Positions 21,255 to 37,988 of a stretch of 64,000 nt of DNA are shown here, piece by piece. Source of the stretch: Petrosia ficiformis. Its lineage: Eukaryota > Porifera > Demospongiae > Haplosclerida > Petrosiidae. The position numbers and the translations under genes were made by a program. The notes under the pieces were generated by a model. That model saw only the letters and a list, made by a program, of their open reading frames with translations. It made no database searches and was not told the DNA's origin. The stretch spans positions 4,435,944 to 4,499,943 of the forward strand of contig OX345639.1 in NCBI GenBank assembly GCA_947044365.1, written 5' to 3'. How positions within the stretch are numbered: the first letter of the stretch is position 1; each line of letters begins with the position of its first letter.

Positions 21255-22690
21255 TATTTAGTCATGTGTGGAGTAAATATCTCATGTTGAGATTTATATA
21301 TAAACAGAATATATAATGCATAGTTTGTATACACAACAGTTTACATATATACACAACAGTTTTCTGCTATTGAGTTATGTAAATCACTTTCACTTCAAGT
21401 AAGTAAATAAATAATAAAAGTTGTTATTCTATTGTATGGTATTTGTAAGAGAGCAAGGTAAAAGTGTGATTGCAGGTGCTATGTATCTTGATTACCTAAC
21501 TTGGTGGAAATAGTGAAATTAATGATATTTTTGTTTGTAATTCTGGATTCTAAGTGTGACAAGCAGTGTCGTAATAAAGAAAGGTTTAGTATAATTATGT
21601 TTCATGAAAATGGTTAATAACAGGTAATAATAATTATAGTAAAAAATTGAATATTTTAAGTATTTTGTTCTGGTTCGCTAGGACACTGAAGGATACTGTT
21701 TTACAGTTCATTATCATACATTAATTTATAACAAACAAACAGGACATACTGGATTATTCAACTTTATTTTAAAAGACAGACAAACATAAATTGACACATG
21801 TTGTGACCTTATCTATTTAACATCCCGCTGGATATATACATGCCTCAGTACCTCACCTTGGTATACAAAGGTCATGTTAAATACAAGTAAGTACTATCAT
21901 GTGACCTTATCTATTTAACATCGCACTGGATATACACATGCCTCAGTACCTCACCTTGGTATACTAAGGTCATGTTACATACAAGTAAGTACTATCATGT
22001 GACCTTATCTATTTAACATCACGCTGAGTATATACATGCCTCAGTACCTCACCTTGGAGGAAAACATCCCCACCTACACCCTCCCTCTGGTGGGTCAGCC
22101 CCCCTCACTTTGAATACGCTGTCTCTGTCTACTACACTGTTGTGGTTGATGTATTGTTGTGTTGTTGAATGCTCATTGCTGTTGCAGGACCAGAATAGAC
22201 AATCTGGGTTAACAAATTTATTAAATCCAACATCATGTGATGCTAGTATATATGTACGTATAAACTTTCATCTTGCTGGACAACTGAAGATATTTATTAA
22301 TACTCGCACTTCTAGTAATCATGGCAGTTTATAAACACAGAATATATTATAATGCACAGTTTATGTACACAACAGTTTATATACACAACATTTATACGCA
22401 ATGGTTTACATATATACACAACAGTTTTCCCCTATTGAGTTATGTAAATCACTTTCACTTCAAGTAAGTAAATAAACAGTAAAAGTTGTTATTCTATTGT
22501 ATGGTATTTGTAAGAGAGCAAGGTAAGAGTGTGATTGCAGGTGCTACGTATCTTGATTGCCTAACTTGGTGGAAATGGTGAAATTCATGATATTTTTGTT
22601 TGTAATTCTGGAAGTTATGTTCACTGTTGAGTGTGATGAACTATCTAAGTGTGACAAGCCTAACACTTGTCATAATAAAGAAAGGTTAGT
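21059..22690 (+). pseudogene. Segmental duplication with broken RNase T2 exon copies
   Basis: Block A (about 21059-21600) and block B (about 22131-22690) are direct copies. Block B holds a decayed copy of the last exon of RNase T2 copy 1 (22188-22320; CCAACATCATGTGATGCTAG is shared) that has lost part of the frame. Block A ends with a decayed copy of the first exon of RNase T2 copy 2 (about 21525-21585), where GGAAATAGTGAAATTAATG replaces the start region, so the ATG is lost, and about 30 coding bases are missing. The simplest history is an unequal crossover within an ancestral tandem array. No intact gene lies between 21255 and 22574. Confidence 0.7.
21800..22058. repeat. 98-base tandem repeat, about 2.6 copies
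   Basis: The unit begins TGTGACCTTATCTATTTAAC and includes CATGCCTCAGTACCTCACCT. It lies between the two duplicated RNase T2 blocks. No coding sense. Confidence 0.85.
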
Positions 22691-23804
22691 ACAATTATAT
22701 GTTTGATGAAAATTGTTAATATATATAATAATATAGAAACATTGAATATTTTAAGTATTTTTTGCTGGTTCAGCAGGACCCTGAAGGATTCTGTTATGTA
22801 TTTGTGAGTAAATATTTTCTTGAAGACACACACGCATTATATAAAATTAATATCATTTTTAAATTGCAGAACTGTATGAGTGATAGCTATAGTGCTCAAA
22901 AAACATGGACTCTTCATGGTTTATGGTATAATCATAGCTACGTATATACATAGTACACTTGTATGTACATTTAATTTATACATACTTAGGCCTTCAAATG
23001 ATAAATCCTATACACCATATAAATGTTGTGGTCCAGTGAATGATAGTTTTAATATGTCTCAAATTGAGGTAAGTTGTCATAGTAATAATTGTGTGAATAC
23101 CAAAAACAATATACGTACAGGACATAAAAAGTAGGTTGCATTCAGTATGGCCAAATCTGAAAGGATTTGATATTGATTTCTGGTGAGTATCTACCAGTAT
23201 ACAAATAAATAGACTCAGCATACATACATACATACATAATATAGGGGACATGAGTGGTGTTGTCATGGACGATGTGCAAAACCACTGCTGCAGACAGAAC
23301 ATGATTATTTTACTAAAGTCCTTGCTCTATATAATACATACAACTTTGGTAACATACTAAATAGTGGGAAGATTTATAGACACAATGAAATTGGCTATAA
23401 TGTGAGATCTTGTGTTAAAATGATGTTATATAAGATACGTAAATATATGTGCTAGTGTGTATGTACTGCTTCTATTTCAAGAGATCTGAAATTCTGAATG
23501 CTTTTGATAATGTGATTCCTGAAGCAAAGTTTAAGCTAAAACTGGAATGTAATCGAAAAATGGTCAGTATCAATATACATACATATACAATATATGTATA
23601 GAAGTATGACAATGTATGTACGTATGGAGTATTAGCCTCCCACTCTTTATATAGCTGAATGGAACGCCTAAGCTAGTCTTGTGGCAGATAAAACTTTGTC
23701 TTGATCGAAAGTTTTTTCCCACCGAGTGTGATCCAAATGAAACAGACACTTGTCTCAACAATGAATTTATATACTACTACAAACATCAAGAAGAACATCA
23801 ATGA
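22575..23804 (+). CDS. RNase T2 family protein, copy 2, altered active site
   Basis: Tandem paralogue of copy 1, 253 residues, same exon plan: 22575-22684, 22737-22803, 22870-22925, 22990-23068, 23121-23182, 23245-23401, 23482-23562, 23655-23804. Signal peptide about 1-20. Block I is WTLHGLWP with His75 kept. Block II reads GHEWCCHGRCA: His127, Glu128 and His132 are kept, but the Lys of the HEWxKHGTC motif is Cys131 and the Thr is Arg134. That Lys helps stabilise the transition state in family enzymes, so activity may be lowered or lost. All splice junctions are intact and no stops occur, so the gene looks functional at least as a protein. The extra cysteines may form new disulphides. Confidence 0.87.
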
Positions 23805-24029
23805 CATATTATTACTCTATACTGAGTTACTATGTCTATATACAGTGTGTTAACTCTATACTGAATTACTATATACGCCATGTGCTGATTACCAAATTAC
23901 TAATAATTACATACATATACAGTGTGTTGACTTATTTTTTTAGAAATGAGAGGTTTTTTTTTTTTTTATGAAAGAAGCCATGCCTGAGTTGATAGTTAAT
24001 GGGAGGGGTTAGCTGTTATTATTTAAAAT

Positions 24030-24257
24030 ATGCAAAGAAGTCAGTTACAAAGAGAAGTGATTAAACTCTATCAAGAATTATTACGAGCTAGTAAAGGGAA
24101 AAACGGAATGAAGGAACATGTGCAACTTGTATTTCGTGAAAATGCAGACATTCCTAAACGCAATTATATACATATTGAATATCTCTTACGAAGAGGTCAA
24201 AGACAATTGAAAACATTACAAGTAGGAGGAGTAACAAAAGTGAGAAGCTTTAAATGA
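24030..24257 (+). CDS. SDHAF1: SDHAF1, succinate dehydrogenase assembly factor 1
   Basis: Mitochondrial LYR-family protein of 75 residues that helps insert Fe-S clusters into SDHB of complex II. Single exon. The N-terminus RSQLQREVIKLYQELLRAS matches SDHAF1 (SRLQRQVLSLYRDLLRAG in human, from memory), followed by NADIPKRNYIHIEYLLRRG. The LYR motif is LYQ here. The acidic tail of the human protein is absent, as in other short invertebrate forms. It is convergent with the C6orf120-like gene, 135 bases between stops. Confidence 0.9.
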   Translation: MQRSQLQREVIKLYQELLRASKGKNGMKEHVQLVFRENADIPKRNYIHIEYLLRRGQRQLKTLQVGGVTKVRSFK

Positions 24258-24392
24258 AGTCACATGACAGTCATGTAATTTAATTATTCAATTATACTTT
24301 TAGAAATATGAATTTAAATACAATTATACATCATTAGCTAATTGTTGATAAAAAAGTATATAAACTAGAGTCAAAGATGGATGTATGTACCA

Positions 24393-25007
24393 TTAAGCAA
24401 GTATTTCAATAAGGACTTTGAGAAAGGTAAAAATACTCCACACCAACCAATCCTTCACTATTGCGAAGGTATCCATATTATTGTTATGTGCTGTTTCTAA
24501 TCCTTTCGTCTCCCCTTTGGACAGTATATCAAGAATGCGATGAAGTTCAGGATCATTAGTTAACCATAATGGGTCAATATCAATAATAAGTTTCTCCTGT
24601 AAGCTCTCATGATCAAATTCCCAGATTTGTTCAGTATGAACTTCAGATTCTGAAGGAGTTAAGATATATAATGTGTAGTGTGATTCATCATAACGAATGT
24701 GACCATGAACTCCAATTGTTATTGAAGTTTCACCTGTCTCTGGTGTGAACGGTACAGCAAGAACATCAATACCAGTTGAGGCAGATGAATATTCACTATT
24801 ATCATAGTCTGGTTGCTTTGTAACAGAAGATCTAGAGACATATATATCTGCATCCCCCTCAGTGGATATTAGGCATATTATAACCACTTGTCTCTGTGAT
24901 AAAGTGTAGTATTGTGGCTCTCCACTGCTAACAGTATTTGATAACTGGTCCAGTATGCTGTAACAGTTACAGATTTTCCATAGTAACAAGAACAGTAAAT
25001 GTTTCAT
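24393..25007 (-). CDS. UPF0669 protein (C6orf120-like)
   Basis: Single-exon secreted or membrane-linked protein, 204 residues. A hydrophobic signal peptide (MKHLLFLLLWKICNC) is followed by the family core GDADIYVSRSSV, the DYDNSEYSSAS block and ITIGVHGH. The C-terminus is SIFTFLKVLIEIL, matching the hydrophobic LLKLVLEIL-type end of C6orf120. The molecular function of the family is unknown; the human protein has been reported as secreted. It lies head-to-head with AVEN, 66 bases between ATGs. Confidence 0.85.
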   Translation of the reverse strand: MKHLLFLLLWKICNCYSILDQLSNTVSSGEPQYYTLSQRQVVIICLISTEGDADIYVSRSSVTKQPDYDNSEYSSASTGIDVLAVPFTPETGETSITIGVHGHIRYDESHYTLYILTPSESEVHTEQIWEFDHESLQEKLIIDIDPLWLTNDPELHRILDILSKGETKGLETAHNNNMDTFAIVKDWLVWSIFTFLKVLIEILA

Positions 25008-25073
25008 TTTTAAGGGCGTGGCTGTATAGAGACTGGACCCTGTGTGAAAATTTCCATACTGACCTCATGGCAG

Positions 25074-26076
25074 ATGATGCATTCCCAAAGGCAGAAAAAG
25101 AGACATTCACAGTTTAAGAAAAAGAGATACGACGAAAAGGCAGGCAAAGAAAGTGATGAAAGATTGAAAACAAAGGAGAATACCAAAAGGACAGAAGATT
25201 TGGTAAGTTTTGAGTTAATATTGACCACACCCATCAATTAAATCAACAAACAGGACACAAAGGTTAATGATGTTGAACCAGTGATTACAGACAAGGGATA
25301 TGAGAATAAACAGAAATACTCTAAAAGAAAGGTCGACAGTAACTGGGAAAAATATAGTGAAAGTAATGAATACCACTTTACTTGTCACAGTAATCCTTGA
25401 TATCCTTCTTTATTTGTAATTCTCATCTCAGTCAAAGATGAACCTCATTATATGATGGATGAAGAAGCTTTAGAACAAAGATTGGCTCAATTACTTCTCA
25501 TTCAACCATCTAACAGATTACCAATAAACCAACCTTTACCTGTACCCTCCTCACTTCACATACCAGAAGACAAGGTAAACTATACATATAATAATGATAA
25601 TTCATTCGTTATAATTATAGCAGGATAAGAGTGGGCCTAAATTAGACTTAGCTGCCTTGGCTACAACCCTCTCAACACTATCTTTTCATGAACGACTGCT
25701 CATTGATGAAAATATAATACATGTATGTGAGAGAGAGTATGACTGTACAGTATTGAGAGAGAAGGATTCGTTAAGAGTAGAAACTGAAGAGCAGTATACT
25801 GAATTATCAGGAATTAATTTAGATTTCAAAACTAAACCACCAAAGATCACTAAAGAGACTTCTAATCATACTTCACAATCTATAAGACATGATTCTGATA
25901 AAGAAAAGATCGTTTTAGACCAAGAACTTGAGAACCTATTGCAACTGTCATCTGATCAAGATACACCGGTAAGAAATGTAATATATAAAGAAAAGAAAGA
26001 TTATCATCAGAAAGTTGAACAAGATCCAACGGCTAACAGTGAATTAGATGCTATGTTGGATGAATTATTGGACTAA
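25074..26076 (+). CDS. AVEN: Aven-like cell-death and checkpoint regulator
   Basis: Four exons: 25074-25202, 25254-25362, 25432-25574, 25624-26076; 277 residues. The N-terminus is basic (SQRQKKRHSQFKKKRYDEK) in place of the RGG-rich start of human Aven. It is followed by KYSKRKVDSNWEKYSE, which matches human YSKRKIVSNWDRY, then a middle block (MDEEALEQRLAQLL), ELENLLQLSSDQDTPV and the C-terminal SELDAMLDELLD, like human EELEDWLDSMIS. Aven is known as an anti-apoptotic and ATM-linked protein in vertebrates; the sponge role is unknown. The exon 4 acceptor is a tandem TAGCAG, so one extra Gln may be included. It lies tail-to-tail with SLC30A6, 37 bases between stops. Confidence 0.82.
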
Positions 26077-26113
26077 TCACTTTATTAAAACAATAATTAA
26101 ATATATCACTGGT

Positions 26114-28436
26114 CTATTTGGAATCATGATGATGATAATGATTGTAGTCACCATGGTGATGATGGTGCTGATGGTGAGAATGGTCACCATAGTGACTTTG
26201 GCCACCACTCAATGTCTCTGGAGGTAGTTTAAGACTTATTCTATCTCCCATTAGTGGAGGGAGTTGTGGATGTATCCCACTTGTGGCTATGGTAGAAGTT
26301 GAAGTAGGAGAAGATAGAGTTAAAGAGGAGATGGGAATATTCCAATCATCTTTTACAACTTGTATTGTGAGGTCATTAAGTTGAGATGACAAACAAGATG
26401 TCACTTTAGCAAGAACTTCCTGGAATAAAGAAAGAACAGGCAAAACATTAAAACTAAAAGTATATATGAAATTAACCTGTTCATTAGCATCTCTTCGTAC
26501 ACGAACTTGCAGTGATCCAGCCTGAGAAAGACAGAGAGAACAGTTCAGAGAAAGTATATTTATTTATGTGTAATCTTACATAGCTTCCAAAATCAATTGT
26601 CCAAAAATGTTCACTTTTTAATTCCAGAACACCATCCAATGTGGATGCCTAATAGGGAAGAGGGGGGGGGGGGTATGTGATTGAGGAGGTTTGAGATGAA
26701 AAACATTAACTACCTCTCTGAGTGATTTATCCAATAATGGTAGAATATGTTCCGGAGTTGTCTAAATGTGAAAATAATGAAAATCATTCAGAAATAGAAA
26801 GTGCTAAATGCCAGAGCAGTGTGTAGTAAGATACGTATATAATGTAGATATTTAAATGCTAACTTGTAATAATATCTTTCCACTGTATATACTAAGAGGT
26901 AACATAGTACCGCACATTAGAACACTATTAAAAACAGCAGCTGCCACATCAGCTAAATGTAGATCACTACAAGGCTAAGAGATGAGTCTAAAGAGACATA
27001 AATTGGTTCACTTACTCTAACTCTATTAATATTTTTGATATAATTAACGAAAGAGAGCATCCAACTGCTAAGAGAGAGAAAGGGTTCACTCGGTAGAGTA
27101 GAAGACGACCCAGTGGTGGAGAGATACCACAAACACTCTGTCCTAAGTCACTCAAGGCATTTTGTAACCAGTTTGGAGTAGCAACTACGAAAGGTTTTAG
27201 TAATGTATGTTGAATATGTGTGTGTGTAACTGTACCTTCTGCAGCATGTGATAGAGGTTTGTTTGTGATTCCTAACTGCACAACACAGTGAATGGATAGG
27301 CCCAGTAACAGTCCAAAAAACAGATTATCTCTGATAATGATTACAATTGATAATGTATTTGAAAATTATAAAATCACTTACGTAGCTACTACAGGTGCAT
27401 CAAATAATCTTTCTAAACTATAAATAGAACAGCATTTTAGTAAACATACATACACTAGATACAAAAAAAAAACTTTTCTATAATAAGTATGATATATCTA
27501 ACTATGATATACTAAGTATGATATATCTAACAATGATATACTAAGTATGATATATCTAACAATGATATACTAAGTATGATATATCTAACAATGATATACT
27601 AAGTATGATATATCTAACAATGATATACTAAGCATGATATATCTAACAATGATATACTAAGTATGATATATTTAACAATGATATACTAAGTATGATATGT
27701 CTAACTATGATATACTAAGTATGATATATCTAACTATACATATCACACTATTCAGGCTTCAGGTTTTTGGTTCACAATAATGTAGATGTACCTGAAGCCT
27801 GACTGGCAATACTTCCACACCAACACATACCTATGTTTTGTTAATACTAATCCTCCTAATATTAATAGTACTGAGATTGTAAACACTGATACAACATTAG
27901 CTCTCTCATACCTGATGTATTAAAATACACACAGTTATCAGTAGTGATAAACAACATGAAACAACAAAAATAATAATAATATACGATTAATAATTATAGT
28001 TCATGAACTATTAATACTTACCCATAACTATATTTATCATTGGGAGTTTTTCTAGATACTGATATACACACTATGTAAGTTATAAGACTAGATATGTGTG
28101 TGTGAGAGATAAAAATCATTATATCTATACTCCATAATTACATACTTTCCAATGTTAAAGAGTGCCAGATATGTGAAAGAAGTAAGTGCTAAAAAGATAT
28201 AATGTATATATACATATATAATAATGTAGTATATATATATAATATACCAAGACTGTTGGAATTATGACACCAATAGAATAACAGTAGAGTCAAAGGAACA
28301 ACTGCTACCAAGATGACAACAGGCCTCCATAACTGCATGAAATAAGACTATAATATTATAATTAATAACTTGAGAGTACACTCACCTTCTTGTCTTTGAG
28401 AGCTAGTCTGAAAACTGTTATAAATTCTGGAATCAT
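26114..28436 (-). CDS. SLC30A6: Zinc transporter ZnT6 (SLC30A6)
   Basis: Cation-diffusion-facilitator subunit that pairs with ZnT5 in the early secretory pathway; the vertebrate form lacks its own full zinc site. Thirteen exons: 28386-28436, 28248-28332, 28146-28188, 28022-28087, 27831-27911, 27382-27417, 27236-27330, 27016-27184, 26864-26966, 26714-26761, 26580-26648, 26477-26521, 26114-26419; 398 residues. Family marks: NKPLSHAAEG, NWLQNALSDLGQSVCGI, SIYSGKILLQTTPEHIL, STLDGVLELKSEHFWTIDFG and AGSLQVRVRRDANEQ. TM regions and the cytosolic C-terminal domain are in the usual order. An unusual tail of about 28 residues is very rich in His (HSHHQHHHHHGDYNHYHHH). The 26864-26966 exon is best joined through CTTGTAG|TGATC, which keeps phase. 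Head-to-head with CEBPZOS, 56 bases apart. Confidence 0.92.
27483..27740. repeat. 29-base tandem repeat in SLC30A6 intron
   Basis: About nine units of AAGTATGATATATCTAACAA plus TGATATACT. Just downstream (27754-27804) CAGGCTTCAGGT and ACCTGAAGCCTG form a 12-base hairpin stem. Confidence 0.9.
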
Positions 28437-28492
28437 TCTTTCATAGTTCTTTTAAACTCCACCCATTAGTTACCACACCCATACATGACTAT

Positions 28493-28835
28493 ATGCCTTT
28501 AACAAAAGTAGGGAAGTGGGCAACTTTATATGGGATAGTAGCAGTTGAAGTGGCTGCAATAACAGGAGTCTATTATGTATGGCACAATATGAATACTGAT
28601 CAAGGTGATTGTTGACTGCGTATACTAATAAACAATGATTACAATAACTGTTTTTTAGAGTATCGAAGAAAGATGCATATGAAATACCCAAAGGTTTTAG
28701 AAAGTAATAAAATCATTATTTGTTATTTTTTTAATTATATAACTATATTTTCCAGTGTTTTATCAGTCGTGCACTTTAGTAGGCATACATGGAGTGAAAG
28801 AAAAAGACTTCCAATCTTGGAAAGAACACAAATAA
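28493..28835 (+). CDS. CEBPZOS: CEBPZOS-like small mitochondrial protein
   Basis: Three exons, 28493-28604, 28659-28703, 28756-28835; 78 residues. There is one N-terminal TM segment (GIVAVEVAAITGVYYVW), then EYRRKMHMKYPKVLEMFYQS and GIHGVKEKDFQSWKEHK. These match the order and spacing of human CEBPZOS (KYPFILEVYYKS, GIRELDQKTWLN, from memory), an inner-membrane microprotein. Function is not well known. Too small for simple gene finders, but splice phases and the family match support it. Confidence 0.83.
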
Positions 28836-28936
28836 CTTGAAATCATTGTATATATAATTATTAGATTTATAAACAATTATAATTGCAGATGTGTGGGTGT
28901 GTCTAATTAAGGAGTGGTTTTGTGTCCATTATTGAT

Positions 28937-29528
28937 ATGGCAGGTGGGAGAATGTTTGGATATTTTATAATTGTAGGAGGGACAATGCTCTTTGGCTGGG
29001 CTACTATGATACTTGTAACTCCCAATAGAGAACAAATATATAAGGTGGGTATATTGGTACCTTCCTCTTGACACACCCATTAATCTAATTACCACACCCT
29101 ATGATAATCATGTACATGTCAATGTTACATCTTGTGAGGTGTCATCATGTCCTCATTCCCATATCCATAATTAATATAATCACAATTTCATGTCCTCATT
29201 CCCATGTCTCCGACATCCTGAGACATGGGAATGAAATTCTGATTGATTATATAAATACATCCAGACTCAGAACCTATCTATATAATCAATCACAACTTCA
29301 TGTCCTCATTCCAATGTCTCAGGACCTATCTATAATTATAATCAATCACAAATTCCATGTCCTCATTCCTATGTCTCCCGATCTCAGGACCTGTCCACAT
29401 ATAATCCATCACAACTTAATCAAATAAAGAAACAAAATGAAAAAGTCTTGAAAGCATTACAAGAGGGATCAAGGAGTCAGGATCCAATTTGGAAAGTTAA
29501 AATTCCTGGGAGCAACTCAAATAAATAG
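28937..29528 (+). CDS. UQCC3/CBP4-like complex III assembly microprotein
   Basis: Two exons, 28937-29044 and 29430-29528; 68 residues. N-terminal TM segment (MFGYFIIVGGTMLFGWATM), then ILVTPNREQIYKKQNEKVL. TM-V(I)VTP plus a basic helix is the pattern of UQCC3, which stabilises cytochrome b during complex III assembly in the inner membrane. The match is short, so the name is tentative; it could be another single-pass mitochondrial assembly factor. The intron (29045-29429) holds imperfect repeats of CATGTCCTCATTCCCATGTC. It starts 101 bases after the CEBPZOS stop, same strand. Confidence 0.6.
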
Positions 29529-29725
29529 TTTCAAAATACATATTGCATCTACTATGTTGATCACTGTACAAATACGTTTTTTATAAATTATAATGGAAAA
29601 ATCATAAATTAAAATAACTTTAAACCTCTCTTTAGGTATACACATCATACTCAAATGGATCAATTACTTACACTATATTAAAGAATGACAAATAATTGTA
29701 AAAAATAATTGATCATGCTAAAATT

Positions 29726-31771
29726 CTATTTTGGTGTTGTTTTATCCACTGATCTTTCTCTCTGTTTGAAGTAAAATCGAAGTAATATTGCAATGAATAC
29801 CACAACAACACCTAACAGAGCTTGTATTGTAAGTACGTGTCCATATACTATACAAGACAGTAATATACTAACAGCTTGTCGAGTTGTCATTATCAGTGTG
29901 AATACAAGAGGACCAAACTGTGATATTGTATAGAATATAAACAGTTGACCTATAGCAGAACATATTGACAAGATGGAAGCATGTACACCAAAGTCCCAGT
30001 GTTTAAATAGAAACAAAACAGAGGAGAAGAATGTACCACGAAGTAAGAGAGAGCCAATTGTAAATATACAAGAAAAAGTATTCACTCCTAGCATCATTTG
30101 AATGGGAGACATTTTATATTGACTAAATAGTTGAGACTGCCAATTAGAAGTGAAACTATCAAACATCATATAGCCACCAAGAATTAAAATACCAGCTACA
30201 GTTGTCTCTGTTGTGTGTGTGTCTCCAGTGGGGTCAGCTGCAAGCAGAAACAAAGCCACCCCTCCACTCATCATCAGAGCTGTGACATATTCGTTCAAGG
30301 GATATGTTTTGTTAGATACCACTTTACCCATTAACATTACAGGTATTACTTTACAAGATTTTGCCAAAACTTGTGTTGGAAAACTAACAAACTTTAATGC
30401 TTCGTATTGACACCAACTACTAAGTATGTTAGAAAGCGATGAATATGAATATTTATAGAATGGAGATATGTGTCGTGGTTGGATGGTTGATGCGATATAT
30501 ATAGCAGATACACAGAGAGCTAGAACACGATTTACAAAAACTAAGAATTGTGAGTTTGTGAATCTTTCCCCATCATAAGATCTTGTCATTACTCTTTCCT
30601 GTAAAACAAGTTTGACTTGTGAAATGTTGATTATGATGAGTTTTTCATATTCAAAGAATGCATACCAGGGGTTTAGCCAAAGGGGGATGGCCCACCTTGT
30701 CTCAATTGCTAAATGTAGTCATAGGAATGCCTTTGATGTGGTCATGCTTTTGACATTGCCACCCTCCTTTCTTTAAAACCTTGCATTGCTGAAATATAAT
30801 CTCTAGTACAATGGAAACATGCCCAAGTGTGAAAGATTATATTTCAGTAATACTGACTACGTGTGCATTCTTGCATGATAAACTCAATTACCATAGCTAC
30901 AGCATCTGTCACTATGCTGCACTATTACATTTATGGAGATTATAGTGGAATTTAATATAAAGGAATTCAAATATTTTAACCTGGTCACTGTTGCTAAGAC
31001 CATACCTGCATATATATACATAAAAGTACATACCTGTAACACACCCCATATTAGAAGTACATACCTGTAACACACCCCATGTTAGATATAAACATATGAA
31101 GTACATACCTGTAACACACCCCATGTTAGATAAGCAATTTGTAGCCCAATGATACAGGAACATAGTTTAAAACTAGACCACAGTATAATGCCATATCCCT
31201 TGGGTGTAGGTGAAGAAGAGTTCTCCTCTTTTTCTTCTAGCACTTTTCCCTCTTCAACTAACTCCAACTCATCAATTGAATTACCAAGAATACAAAATCG
31301 AAGAAATGAAAAAAGAGGGCCAGATCCTTTAAAAAAATGCTATACATAATTGTAATAATTAATGTACACATTATAATTTATAATATTATAATTACTATAT
31401 ATATAATTATAGATATAATTATATATATATAATATATATTATATAGGACCTATTAGCATACTATATATATATATATATATATAAATAATATATATAGTAA
31501 AGTCACGTAATACTAGACTACCCCTAATTCCAGACACTTTTGATAGACAAGTTTAAACTGACAGTTGACTGACAGAAGAAAAGAATTGGGAAACTTTCTA
31601 CATATGACAAGAAAGCAAAAAGCATATACTATCTCATGGATATACTATCCAATTATAACTATAAAAGCTTGTAAGACTTATGAACAGTTAAAAACCTACT
31701 AAATATAAGTAATCTAAACATATATTTTGCAGTTTTAGCTATTGAAAAAATAGTCTGAAATTAGGGGACTT

Positions 31772-31811
<40 letters not shown>

Positions 31812-32038
31812 ATAGTCACACCCCTCATCTTAATATTCAAAAATACATGCATACATAGATCAACTGTATATAATTATATATATGCATTTATGTATGTATT
31901 ACGTTGTTGCAGTGATTGTGAATTCTTGAAGTAGTGAATGATTAATGCAGCTGGTAATATAATGACTCCATATGCACAAATATTGAGAAGAAAATTACCA
32001 AACCAATTTTCTTGAATTGAAGACATTAAACTCGCCAT
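29726..32038 (-). CDS. SLC35B2: Golgi PAPS transporter 1 (SLC35B2)
   Basis: Nucleotide-sugar-transporter-family protein that carries the sulfate donor PAPS into the Golgi lumen for sulfotransferases. Three exons: 31903-32038, 31109-31326, 29726-30598; 408 residues (human 432). Strong marks: [51 protein letters not shown] (here [11 protein letters not shown]), [32 protein letters not shown] and [14 protein letters not shown]. About ten TM segments. Exon 2 starts at AAAG|GATCTGG after a run of seven T, which keeps the frame. The donor of exon 2 is triplicated (see repeat). The region 30599-31108 otherwise holds a short hairpin (30789-30850). Head-to-head with PPP2R3C, 147 bases between ATGs. 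Confidence 0.94.
31026..31138. repeat. Triplicated 5' splice-site segment of SLC35B2 exon 2
   Basis: On the minus strand ATGGGGTGTGTTACAG|GTATGT occurs three times (one copy ATATGGGG), the first being the real exon end and donor at 31109. Two more identical candidate donors follow within about 80 bases in the intron. Units are about 31 and 44 bases. Confidence 0.85.
31443..31466. mobile_element. Relic terminus of the palindromic MITE
   Basis: ATAGGACCTATTAGCATACT matches the terminus of the 885-1402 element. Only about 24 bases remain, in AT-rich DNA. Confidence 0.5.
31495..31776. mobile_element. MITE with TAGTAAAGTC termini
   Basis: A 282-base element in an SLC35B2 intron. The left end TAGTAAAGTC, followed by CCCCTAATTCCAGAC, is inverted at the right as GTCTGAAATTAGGGG then GACTTTACTA. 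It is flanked by TA-rich DNA, so target duplication cannot be judged. No coding capacity. Confidence 0.7.
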
Positions 32039-32185
32039 CTCAGAACCTACAGAAGAGAGAATAGCAATCATTTGTACTGTGAATGTAGTTATATGAGAAA
32101 ACTCACAACCATAGGAGGTGTGGCACAAATGCGCATTAATTAGAGTATATAAAATCATGGCGGTTTTTTGAATATTTCCTCTAAG

Positions 32186-37988
<5,803 letters not shown>

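Noticed and set aside
29140..29420. Plus-strand 108-codon frame (29101-29427)
   Set aside because: It is made of imperfect CATGTCCTCATTCC repeats inside the UQCC3-like intron and has no conserved features.
30660..30880. Possible transposon in an SLC35B2 intron
   Set aside because: Only a 14-base hairpin (CTGAAATATAATCT and its complement) was found; no terminal repeats or coding sequence.
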